A stretch of DNA of 22,458 nucleotides from a virus, in IMG/VR virus record IMGVR_UViG_3300027759_000459, positions 1 to 22,458 of that record. One strand, given 5' to 3'. Positions 16,058 through 22,458 of the stretch are shown piece by piece. Position numbers and translations under genes: made by a program. Below the pieces are notes generated by a model. That model was not told where the DNA came from, did not search any database, and saw only the letters and a list, made by a program, of their open reading frames with translations. The stretch's first letter is position 1; the number at the start of each line of letters is the position of its first letter.

Positions 16058-16273
16058 TTATTTCTTTTTCATTTCTTTTTTGTAATTGGCCATCATAGGA
16101 TCCTTTTGAGTAAGCATCTTGCGGTACTCTCGGTCTCTGATTAGGCTAATTGACATTTGTTGGTAGCAAATAGCAAGCGCTTGATCTTGTTCGTATTCGC
16201 TGCCTATTTCTGACATACATCTTGGGATATAGTCGTTCTCTGTTTCTCCTGATTCTCTTTTAGGGATTGGCAT
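16058..16273 (-). CDS. small conserved phage protein (71 aa), function unknown
   Basis: The protein begins MPIPKRESGETENDYIPRCM and contains YEQDQALAICYQQM, then a Lys-rich C-terminus. The IPK..E.E.DYI.RCM....QALAICY pattern matches a small protein found beside structural genes in many phages by recollection; its role is not known. C19 and C35 are the only cysteines. It starts one base after the stop of the 81-aa gene (TAACATG), so it is translated with the adhesin block. It might be a minor virion or assembly protein. Confidence 0.55.
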   Translation of the reverse strand: MPIPKRESGETENDYIPRCMSEIGSEYEQDQALAICYQQMSISLIRDREYRKMLTQKDPMMANYKKEMKKK

Positions 16274-16274
16274 G

Positions 16275-16520
16275 TTATATTGTTGGTGCAGGTGGTAACC
16301 ACTCTGCTGTTTGTAATATTGTTAAAGTTTCTTCGTAAGTTAATGGACCAATATAGCTGGTTAAAGCCTGGATTGTGTCTGGCATGGTTTCTGTTACATA
16401 GCTAACAAATGTCTTAGTTTTATCTATAGACTGTCTGACAGTGTCCTGTGATGTTTCTACCAATTGAGAATAATCTAATCTGTCTCTTTCGTCGTAATTA
16501 AAAAATATAAATGTTCTCAT
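16275..16520 (-). CDS. small adhesin-linked protein ending EWLPPAP (81 aa)
   Basis: The protein begins MRTFIFFNYDERDRLDYSQL, has a Ser/Thr-rich middle (VETSQDTVRQSIDKTKTFVS) and ends in YEETLTILQTAEWLPPAPTI. It begins one base after the stop of the 250-aa LamG-like gene. A second small protein at 17276-17503, after the other lectin-like gene, ends EWIPPVP, so the two look like partners of the adhesins. An assembly chaperone or attachment role is inferred from this pairing. The protein type is common near tail fibres in phages but has no assigned function that I know. Confidence 0.5.
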   Translation of the reverse strand: MRTFIFFNYDERDRLDYSQLVETSQDTVRQSIDKTKTFVSYVTETMPDTIQALTSYIGPLTYEETLTILQTAEWLPPAPTI

Positions 16521-16521
16521 A

Positions 16522-17274
16522 TTATACTACACCGTATGTGTTTGCGTTTTGTTGTATCTCATCATTTGAAAGAAATCTATTATAATATAAAACTGCAGTT
16601 AAATAAAAATTACCAAAAGCTCCACTAGCTCCATTGGCCTCTCTGTTAGCTATTACAGTATATGTTGTTGGACTTGATGTTGGTCTTGTTCCAAGTAAAG
16701 TAGTAGTAGTATTTAATGAGTAAGTGCCACATCTAAATGTTGATGTACTATATTTCACTTGTTGAAATCCTGACGTCCATAATGGATATAGGTTAGCTCC
16801 ACCTGTATCTGTAACAGTGGTTCCTCCATCGGCCCAGTTATGACCTCTAACATTTCCATTGTAAGCCATATATAAGTAAGTTCCAGCTGATCCTATTCCG
16901 CCTGTTGCTAAAGTATCTTCTTCACTATTAGTTACCCATGAAATAATATTTTGTATTGTGTATTCTGGAAATGTTATTATTGAAGATAGGTATGAGTTAT
17001 TAATTTGAGCGTAGTCATTTGTACCATCAAAGTATACATATTTTGCGCCGTATCCACCATAATAGGCGCCGGATCCACCAAAAGCAGCACCATTATACAA
17101 TGTAAAATTGTATCCGTTTGGAGTTAAATCGTACCATGTGCTACCTCCACTATTTGATGCAGGATTTGTTGCATCTAAATAACATATTAAACCATCAGTA
17201 ACAATATTATAGTAGTAATTGTTACCAGTTACTCTTGGTTGTGCAAAGTTTGCTATAGGGTTATTAAAAAACAT
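16522..17274 (-). CDS. LamG / concanavalin A-like lectin domain tail protein
   Basis: The 250-aa protein carries a LamG-like lectin fold. After a short N-terminal tail come LICYLDATNPASNSGGSTWY at about 30-49, a YVYFDGTNDYAQI strand at about 84-96, a TIQNIISWVTNSEE segment and a C-terminal YTVIANREANGASGAFGNFY with LTAVLYYNRFLSNDEI. The FDGTNDY and ...AVLYYNR.LS..EI pairs are typical of such domains. It probably binds host surface glycans as part of the tail fibre apparatus. No catalytic motif was seen. It begins one base after the stop of the 75-aa gene and is followed one base later by an EWLPP small protein. Confidence 0.7.
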   Translation of the reverse strand: MFFNNPIANFAQPRVTGNNYYYNIVTDGLICYLDATNPASNSGGSTWYDLTPNGYNFTLYNGAAFGGSGAYYGGYGAKYVYFDGTNDYAQINNSYLSSIITFPEYTIQNIISWVTNSEEDTLATGGIGSAGTYLYMAYNGNVRGHNWADGGTTVTDTGGANLYPLWTSGFQQVKYSTSTFRCGTYSLNTTTTLLGTRPTSSPTTYTVIANREANGASGAFGNFYLTAVLYYNRFLSNDEIQQNANTYGVV

Positions 17275-17275
17275 A

Positions 17276-17503
17276 TTATAAAGATCCTGTTGTTGGAGGC
17301 GTTGGCACTGGAGGTATCCACTCTACTAATGGCAGAGTTTTTACCCATTGATACTCTTCTACTGTACATGCATCAATTTGTGGTTGACCCAATGTCCAAT
17401 TGTTATCGTTGTCTAAACTACAATTAAAGATCCAATTATCTGTTAAATACTGACCTTCAATTGAATCCTTTTGTTCTTGTGTTAAAATTGCTACTAGTGC
17501 CAT
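17276..17503 (-). CDS. small adhesin-linked protein ending EWIPPVP (75 aa)
   Basis: The protein begins MALVAILTQEQKDSIEGQYL, contains DNWIFNCSLDNDNNW and ends VKTLPLVEWIPPVPTPP plus TTGSL. Its ATG overlaps the stop of the 284-aa lectin-like gene as TAATG. The C-terminal EWIPPVP corresponds to EWLPPAP of the 81-aa protein, which follows the second lectin gene. Similar short proteins occur next to tail fibre genes in environmental phages; a chaperone or fibre-attachment role is inferred only. Confidence 0.5.
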   Translation of the reverse strand: MALVAILTQEQKDSIEGQYLTDNWIFNCSLDNDNNWTLGQPQIDACTVEEYQWVKTLPLVEWIPPVPTPPTTGSL

Positions 17504-18357
17504 TATCTTCCTGCTGTTGTGTTAAATGAGTTAACCATATTATATAAATTAGTTGCGTCAGTACTAGTTAAACCAGTTCCTGTTCCAGCTCCAACTGTAC
17601 AAAATCCTATTCTTCTTGGACTATAAGCTCCTCCGCCGTTTAATATTGTAAACGGACCAAATCCACTAGAGTAACTTCTTCCAGTTAAAGTAACAGTATT
17701 AGTTCCGTAACTGCTTCCATTTCTGTATGTTGCTAAATCGCCTGCGCTAATTCTACTAGTTATCCATTTACCTCTGGCGTCTGTATTACTACCATTAATA
17801 ATTGATCCATCTCCAGCGCTTGTAGCTGCATTACAAGGATACGCTATTGTAAGACCGTTAGCTCCGTACATTTGTCCATAATATTGAGTAAGATTTGGAT
17901 TACTTACATCTCCTGCTAAACCGTATTCTCTTGGATAGTTAATTCCGTTCCAAGTACCAGGACTTTCGTTTGTATTTACCCAAACCATAGTGTGGCCTTC
18001 TGATACTGAAAATTGATTTCCTGCTATTCCACTATCGCCTTGTCCATTACCGTATCCTGTAGATTGTACTCCGTCTATGTAATAAGTTAAATTTCCTGAC
18101 CAAGTAATTGTGTATAAACTTGTATTCATAAAGTTATACGCAGTCGTTGTTGAGTTACCTCCCATTAAAGGATATACTGCGGTCATCTTACTATTTAAAC
18201 CATACGTAGTTAACCCAGTTTCAAAATCTTGTAATGCAGTAATATTAGCAGAACCAGTAATTCCAGTTGCTGCTAAGAATGCAGTAGTCAATGGGTAAGA
18301 TGGAGCAGGCGCTGCTGCTGCTACTGCCTGTTTAACGAATGCGAATGGTGTAAACAT
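17503..18357 (-). CDS. tail adhesin with lectin-like fold
   Basis: The 284-aa protein has an N-terminal hydrophobic start MFTPFAFVKQAVAAAAP, then FLAATGITGSANITALQDFE, MTAVYPLMGGNSTTTAYN and a beta-rich body with many Asn, Gly, Ser, Thr and Tyr residues. The C-terminus ends ...TDATNLYNMVNSFNT. The FL.ATGI....ITAL...T..L..YG...KM.AVYP.MGG pattern recalls a recurrent phage adhesin family with a lectin-like domain that I associate with host binding; no catalytic residues were identified. The N-terminal Ala-rich stretch looks like a fibre anchor rather than a true signal peptide. It starts after the long fibre stop, 3 bases apart, and its stop overlaps the 75-aa partner. Confidence 0.5.
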   Translation of the reverse strand: MFTPFAFVKQAVAAAAPAPSYPLTTAFLAATGITGSANITALQDFETGLTTYGLNSKMTAVYPLMGGNSTTTAYNFMNTSLYTITWSGNLTYYIDGVQSTGYGNGQGDSGIAGNQFSVSEGHTMVWVNTNESPGTWNGINYPREYGLAGDVSNPNLTQYYGQMYGANGLTIAYPCNAATSAGDGSIINGSNTDARGKWITSRISAGDLATYRNGSSYGTNTVTLTGRSYSSGFGPFTILNGGGAYSPRRIGFCTVGAGTGTGLTSTDATNLYNMVNSFNTTAGR

Positions 18358-18360
18358 CTA

Positions 18361-21300
18361 TTATATTAAGTTATTAACGTTTGATACGTATAATCCTGTA
18401 CTATCGAATGAAATCAATGTAACAATATCTACTGCGTTTGCTGTAGAAGATCCTGTATAATAAGATCCTGATACTTGTTTAAATCCTGCACCAAAACTTA
18501 AAGATCCAGTTGTTGCGCCTTGAGTTACTTTTATATTTACTGTTTGACCAGGTAATTGACCACTTGCTGTGATGTAAGTGTTTGCGGATGCTGGTAAAGT
18601 TAAGTTAAAGAAGTTACCTGTTGCTAAGTTTAAACTTGCTGTGTTCGAACTTACTGATTGAGATACGGGTTGACCTACTAAAGAACCAGTAATTGTTTGA
18701 GACCCTGTTATTGAGAAAGATCCAGTTAAATTATGTGCATCTGCAAGTAAATTACCAATCTTAACTCCTGTTGCTCTTACTTCTAATTCTGTTTCTCCAG
18801 TTTCTGTGCCTCTTACATTTAATCCTATGTTTGCAGTGGTCATACCTGATGCAGATACGTGGAATGCTGTAGATCTTGATGCATCTGAAGCTCCTGTACC
18901 AATTGCAAATTTAGTAAATCTACCATCGTTTAGTAATCCATCAGCTGTATTGTTTTGACCAAATACTGCGATGTTAGCTGTTGTACTGTTTGAGTTACTA
19001 CTACCAGTTACAACTAAGTGTCTACCTATAATAGCAGAATCTAAAAGAGAAGGAGTGGAAGAAACAGTACTATTAAGTGGTGTAGAACCAGTTAATGACA
19101 ATTTGATGTTACTACCAACTATTATGTTACTACTTAATGTAGCAGTTCCAGAACTTGTAGCATTAAAAGTAATAGTCGTTGTAGCAGCAGTGGCTATTAT
19201 GTTAGCAGCTAATGTAGCATTTCCTGCTTGAGTACCTGATCCACTTAATACAAAAGTAGTACCGCTTCCAAGTAATTGAGAGTTATTAATGGTTAAACTT
19301 CCAGACTGAATATTTGCTGTTGCGGTCATAAGCAAATTACTACTATTGAAAACAACTGGAGTACTTGTTTCTGTTAATCTATTATCATTTACGGTTATCG
19401 TTGAGTTAACGTTACTATTAGCAAAATTTGGTCCTCTTCTTCCTATTGCTGAACTAAAATTAGGATTAGAACCACTAACTAAAGGCAATACTGTTATGTA
19501 AGAATTTGTACCACCAAATGCTGATGTTGCGCCTTGATTAGCGAAAACGTTGGCTAAAAATGAAGTAGTTGATATGATATTTCCAGATCCTGATACTATG
19601 AAAGATCCAGTACTTGTAGCTGATGTATGATTAACACTAATGATATTATTTAGAGCATTTTCTGATTGAGTAACGCAAGCTTCGAAAGATTTATTATTTG
19701 CTACTTTCTGACTATATAATATTATAGAACCTGAAGATATATTAGTTGATCCGCTTATTGTTAAGCTACCTGTAATTACTGCTGAACCACTAAAAGGGAA
19801 ATCTGATCCTGCATTTAAAGCGTAGGATGCAGTTGTTGCTATACTTGCAGATAAAGCAAAAGAAGAACTTATTGCAACACTAGCTGATATAGCAAAAGAA
19901 GCACTTGTTGAAAAGCTAGCAGATAAAGAAGATCCAGCAAGAGATGATGTAGCAGCGTTATTTGCAAACGATGCAGTTACATTCATTACACTAATAAAAG
20001 GCGCTACTGGCGTATCAAAGTATACATCTGTTTCTATTGATGCTGATTTGTATCCACTTGCATTATTTACAATTAATGGATATTGTCTTTGACCAAATCC
20101 TGTTGGTGAGTGTATATTATTTACTGCAATCTTATCAGCATTGTTTGCTGTTCCTGCTGTTGAAGCAAATGAAGCTGAAGTAGCATTAATAGCTGTAGAA
20201 GCTAATGTAGCGAAAGAAGCGCTTAAAGAATTAACAGCTGATGATGCAGTGTATGCATAAGAAGAACTTACTACACCGTATACACTTGCACCAGATCCAG
20301 AGAATGCTGTTGCGTTAACTTGGCCATTAAATGTAGTGCCTTGTGAACCGCCTGCTCCAAATAAAGCTACTACATTGCCACCATTATTTAGTATTTCTAC
20401 TCCATTAACCGCTGGTGCTTTTAAGTGATGAGTAATTACTGAGTTGTTAGCATCGTATACTGTGATAGATCCGCTTACGTTAACTGAACCTGTTGCCACT
20501 AAAGGACCTGATACTACATTAACTGTACCCCATAATGTTTGAGTATCGTTAGCAGCATCTCCTAATTGGTTAGATCCACTTGAGTAGATAACAGAACTTG
20601 ATTGGAACGTTACGTCTAAGAATGCTATAGATGCTGTACCCGTAATTTTTATATTAGATGCAGTAATATTGCTACTAAAAGTATTTACTCCACTAAATGT
20701 TTGGTTTGCCGATAGTACTGCATAAGAAGCCGTAGCAGTATTAAGAGCAGATATAGACGCAGAGTTACTAGTTAATCTAGTAGATGCACTTCCAGAAAAT
20801 GTGTTATAACTTGCACTTAATGCAATATAACTAGCACTTACTTGTTGAGTAGAAGAACTTACTTGTAATAAAGAAGAACTAATAGCAGATATAGATGCAC
20901 TATTTGCGGTAATTCTTGTAGAAGCACTACCTGAAAAAGTATTATATGATGAACTTAAAGCTGTATAACTAGAAGATAAGGCATTAAAAGAACCAGTACT
21001 TGCAAATGCAGTATAATCTAATCCATCCAATAATTCTGCATTACTAGCGTAACTAGAACTAATTGCAGTATTTGCAGTTCCAGCTGTATTAGCATAACTT
21101 GCGCTTGCTACAGATCCTGATACTGCTATACTTAAACTAAATTGACTACCATCTCCTTTTGTAAATGTAATAGTGTTTAAGTTTATCGAAGCTGTTTGTA
21201 TGTTTGTGGTAGCTAAACTACTTGTTGTAGATTTAAAAGCACTAGAAGCTGTATAAGCATAAGATGCACTAGTAGCGTTACTTGCACTAAAAGCGTAAGA

Positions 21301-21516
21301 TGCTGTTACTGCAAATGATGCAGATGATACTGTTCCTAGAAGTAGGGATGCTGTTTCTGCGTATCTTACTGATGCATTAGGTAGATCTTCTGGAAATGTA
21401 GAAGAGCTAATCCATGCTGTATTAAGTTGTTGTACTTGTTGTGGAGTAATTAATCCTGACGTATTGGGTACGTAGGTATTATTTGAGTCTACAATTATCT
21501 GACTTTTAGTTGCCAT
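18361..21516 (-). CDS. long tail fibre protein
   Basis: The 1051-aa protein is rich in Ser, Ala, Thr and Gly. Residues 1-60 hold NTAWISSST and probably the attachment end. Stretches at about 60-110 and 520-570 repeat SASYA/TASYA, a periodic pattern seen in trimeric phage fibres. Two copies of a 33-residue unit around SGSASTR lie in the first third. An AELLDGLDYTAF block fits the .LDG.....FA motif of fibre shafts. The C-terminal region carries TGSQTITGSL and ends with FKQVSGSYYTGSSTANAVDI, the likely tip domain, shared with the 182-aa protein. The protein probably forms a trimeric receptor-binding fibre. Its start is preceded by an A-rich leader. Confidence 0.75.
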   Translation of the reverse strand: MATKSQIIVDSNNTYVPNTSGLITPQQVQQLNTAWISSSTFPEDLPNASVRYAETASLLLGTVSSASFAVTASYAFSASNATSASYAYTASSAFKSTTSSLATTNIQTASINLNTITFTKGDGSQFSLSIAVSGSVASASYANTAGTANTAISSSYASNAELLDGLDYTAFASTGSFNALSSSYTALSSSYNTFSGSASTRITANSASISAISSSLLQVSSSTQQVSASYIALSASYNTFSGSASTRLTSNSASISALNTATASYAVLSANQTFSGVNTFSSNITASNIKITGTASIAFLDVTFQSSSVIYSSGSNQLGDAANDTQTLWGTVNVVSGPLVATGSVNVSGSITVYDANNSVITHHLKAPAVNGVEILNNGGNVVALFGAGGSQGTTFNGQVNATAFSGSGASVYGVVSSSYAYTASSAVNSLSASFATLASTAINATSASFASTAGTANNADKIAVNNIHSPTGFGQRQYPLIVNNASGYKSASIETDVYFDTPVAPFISVMNVTASFANNAATSSLAGSSLSASFSTSASFAISASVAISSSFALSASIATTASYALNAGSDFPFSGSAVITGSLTISGSTNISSGSIILYSQKVANNKSFEACVTQSENALNNIISVNHTSATSTGSFIVSGSGNIISTTSFLANVFANQGATSAFGGTNSYITVLPLVSGSNPNFSSAIGRRGPNFANSNVNSTITVNDNRLTETSTPVVFNSSNLLMTATANIQSGSLTINNSQLLGSGTTFVLSGSGTQAGNATLAANIIATAATTTITFNATSSGTATLSSNIIVGSNIKLSLTGSTPLNSTVSSTPSLLDSAIIGRHLVVTGSSNSNSTTANIAVFGQNNTADGLLNDGRFTKFAIGTGASDASRSTAFHVSASGMTTANIGLNVRGTETGETELEVRATGVKIGNLLADAHNLTGSFSITGSQTITGSLVGQPVSQSVSSNTASLNLATGNFFNLTLPASANTYITASGQLPGQTVNIKVTQGATTGSLSFGAGFKQVSGSYYTGSSTANAVDIVTLISFDSTGLYVSNVNNLI
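20741..20979 (-). repeat. two-copy 33-residue repeat inside the long fibre gene
   Basis: Two segments, 20881-20979 (first in transcription) and 20741-20840, encode nearly identical units around YNTFSGSASTR, NSASISA. Base-level identity is lower than amino-acid identity, so this is an old duplication rather than a recent one. Confidence 0.6.
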
Positions 21517-21537
21517 TTGCTTTTGTTTCTGTTATTT

Positions 21538-21825
21538 TTATTTTGCTGTGCCTTTACCGCCTTGGAATCCTATATTGAATCCTTGTGAGAATGATCCTGC
21601 ATATACAGATTGTACACCGTATATATTGCCAATTCCTTGATTAATAAGATAGCCCTTGCAGCATTTTCTACTGTAGGTGTTCTTATCTGCACAAAGACAT
21701 GCATATAATCCATTTCTAGGTACAGATCTACCGTATGAGTAAGGCATTGCTATAGTGCCTTCTGCCACTGTATCTCGTCCTCTTTCTGTAGATTTGGTAA
21801 TGTAGGTCTTTCTGTTTGAAGCCAT
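21538..21825 (-). CDS. small cysteine-containing phage protein (95 aa), function unknown
   Basis: The protein has a basic N-terminus (MASNRKTYITKSTERGRDTV), a middle with YACLCADKNTYSRKCCKGYL at about 41-60 and LINQGIGNIYGV, then a glycine-rich end. The four cysteines (C-x-C ... CC) and the following QGIG are the notable part; small proteins with a similar CxC..CC..QGIG layout occur near structural genes in environmental phages by recollection. Metal or disulphide binding is possible (inference). A GTTATAATCT element lies 17 bases before its ATG. It lies between the chaperone-like gene and the fibre block. Confidence 0.5.
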   Translation of the reverse strand: MASNRKTYITKSTERGRDTVAEGTIAMPYSYGRSVPRNGLYACLCADKNTYSRKCCKGYLINQGIGNIYGVQSVYAGSFSQGFNIGFQGGKGTAK

Positions 21826-21840
21826 AGTAAGGTTATCTAC

Positions 21841-21850
21841 AGATTATAAC
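21841..21850 (-). promoter_or_regulatory. TTATAAT element before the 95-aa gene
   Basis: GTTATAATCT on the minus strand, 17 bases before ATG 21825, in the short gap after the frameshifted gene's stop at 21871. It may start transcription of the fibre block. Confidence 0.42.
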
Positions 21851-21870
21851 TACAAAAGACATTTTTATTT

Positions 21871-22152
21871 TTACGATGGGTTCCTAGGCAGCTTCATCCT
21901 ATTGGATTCAAATACTGCAAAGTCTCTTTTATAGGCTAAATTAGTTAAGCATGCGTGGATGTTGAGTCTTGTAACGTCGTCAAACTTTGTGAGATCGTTT
22001 CCTGCAATGACTGCAATTGTGGCGTAAAAACCCCATTTTCTGCCAAAATTTGAGCTTCCGTTGAGGTCGGTTGATCTATTATCCTCTTCGTCTGATTCTT
22101 CGAAAAGGTCAGGATACCTATCATTAAGTCCATCTGTAAACGCAAAAAAAAA
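21871..22152 (-). CDS. -1 frame extension of the chaperone-like gene, without its own start codon
   Basis: The -1 frame relative to the gene at right is open from just after a TAG at 22153-22155 to TAA at 21871-21873, 93 codons. It has no ATG, GTG or TTG except one ATG nine codons before the end, so it cannot be started independently by usual codons. It reads as protein: an acidic linker (FEESDEEDN), then FGRKWGFYATIAVIAGNDLT, KFDDVTRLNIHACLTNLAYK and a basic end. A GWY..I..LA.GD..K.D.V.....A...L.Y segment is a pattern I know from C-terminal parts of chaperone-like proteins in Bacteroidota phages. It is therefore probably made by -1 frameshifting at the T9 run (22144-22152). It overlaps the zero-frame C-terminus for about 200 bases. 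Confidence 0.75.
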   Translation of the reverse strand, partial: FFFAFTDGLNDRYPDLFEESDEEDNRSTDLNGSSNFGRKWGFYATIAVIAGNDLTKFDDVTRLNIHACLTNLAYKRDFAVFESNRMKLPRNPS

Positions 22153-22458
22153 CTAAGAGCACCGAATACAATGTCCATGGTAAGTTTCTGTTTAAACATT
22201 TCTATGACATCTTGATCTATAGAATTATAGGATTGTATTGAGTACTTACCCTTTTTATCTTCTACTATTGGTCTGTATAGTATTGTCATTATCTCGGCTA
22301 TGTTTTGCCACATGTCTTTAGAATATTCAGATAAATCTACATATTCGCCATAACTCATATCGTCAAGATTAGGAATAAAACCATATTTTGTATTACCAAG
22401 TTCGAAGTGCTTTACTAACTCATGCTTTTTACTGGACTCTATTAGTTTTAAAACATCT
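21945..22458 (-). CDS. tail assembly chaperone-like protein (zero frame), 5' end cut by window edge
   Basis: The frame is open from the right edge to TAA at 21945, giving 170 visible residues; the first in-window ATG is at 22358, but 33 in-frame codons lie upstream, so the start is probably outside. It contains KYGFIPNLDDMSYGEYVDLS, WQNIAEIMTILYRPI, YNSIDQDVIEMFKQKLTMDI and VFGALSFFLRLQMDLMIG, then a Gln/Ser/Thr-rich tail. The IP.LD.MSYGEYVDL and ..AVLYRP patterns resemble a family frequent in Bacteroidota phages and possibly tail assembly chaperones (family recollection, no search). After the T9 run the zero frame continues for 67 codons, overlapping the -1 frame. Confidence 0.65.
   Translation of the reverse strand, partial: DVLKLIESSKKHELVKHFELGNTKYGFIPNLDDMSYGEYVDLSEYSKDMWQNIAEIMTILYRPIVEDKKGKYSIQSYNSIDQDVIEMFKQKLTMDIVFGALSFFLRLQMDLMIGILTFSKNQTKRIIDQPTSTEAQILAENGVFTPQLQSLQETISQSLTTLQDSTSTHA
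22144..22152 (-). promoter_or_regulatory. programmed -1 frameshift site (T9 slippery run)
   Basis: Nine T in a row on the minus strand, read AGT TTT TTT TTG in the zero frame. This holds the heptamer T-TTT-TTT, which allows perfect re-pairing of both tRNAs after a -1 slip. The -1 product continues as FFFAFTDG. RNA polymerase slippage on the same run would give the same switch. No stimulatory stem or pseudoknot was verified. Confidence 0.7.

Noticed and set aside
16518-17280. TATAATATG at 16520 and 17274 as promoters
   Set aside because: These are stop-start junctions (TAA-T-ATG). A -10 box directly touching the ATG would start transcription inside the gene. The TATAAT sites 3 bases before the starts at 662 and 12504 were left out for the same reason.
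1-22458. Alternative genetic code with TGA read as an amino acid
   Set aside because: No TGA stops are used, but no long frame is interrupted by in-frame TGA either, so there is no sign of recoding.

Overview
The window reads as part of the virion-structure region of a tailed double-stranded DNA phage (Caudoviricetes), most likely a siphovirus of a Bacteroidota host. Every supportable gene lies on the minus strand, so transcription runs from the right edge to the left edge. The lineage call rests on four things visible here: AT-rich DNA, start codons with A/T-rich leaders and no GGAGG-type ribosome binding site, overwhelming use of TAA stops, and head and tail proteins that resemble families known from Bacteroidota phages. 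No contractile sheath, integrase, tRNA, insertion sequence, CRISPR array or terminase was seen. The many TGS/SGS, TASYA and glycine-rich fibre sequences resemble those of aquatic environmental phages; this is recognition by eye, without a database search.

Layout in transcription order. (1) 22458-21538: a 5'-truncated tail-assembly-chaperone-like gene with a likely -1 frameshift at a run of nine T, then a small cysteine-containing protein. (2) 21516-14363: a receptor-binding and decoration block. It holds a 1051-aa fibre, two lectin-like proteins each followed by a small protein ending in EW(L/I)PP.P, a small conserved phage protein, a spike-base-like protein and a glycine-rich fibre protein. 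(3) 14308-9976: scaffold-like protein, major capsid protein, tail-tube-like protein, a strong terminator, a 40-aa basic protein, a 123-aa virion protein and the portal. (4) 9976-8298: head-tail connector and tail-completion proteins in overlapping order. (5) 8147-695: Dit-like protein, a large hub/baseplate-like protein with a glycine-rich extension, a short fibre-like protein, a 50-aa overlapping gene and the tape measure. (6) 662-1: an XkdF-type prohead protease, cut by the left edge.

Together these genes would build the capsid (scaffold, protease, capsid protein, portal), join it to the tail (connectors, terminator, completion protein), build a long flexible tail (tube, tape measure, chaperone, Dit and hub) and arm it with several adhesins. 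Within gene clusters, stop and start codons overlap as TAATG or sit one base apart, suggesting translational coupling. Six genes that follow short gaps carry a TTATAAT element 15-21 bases before the start codon. Three hairpins with terminator features separate parts of the region.

The most notable observations are the frameshift-dependent reading frame at 21871-22152, the TTATAAT element, the duplicated adhesin/partner modules, and a miniature fibre that shares both of its ends with the long fibre.
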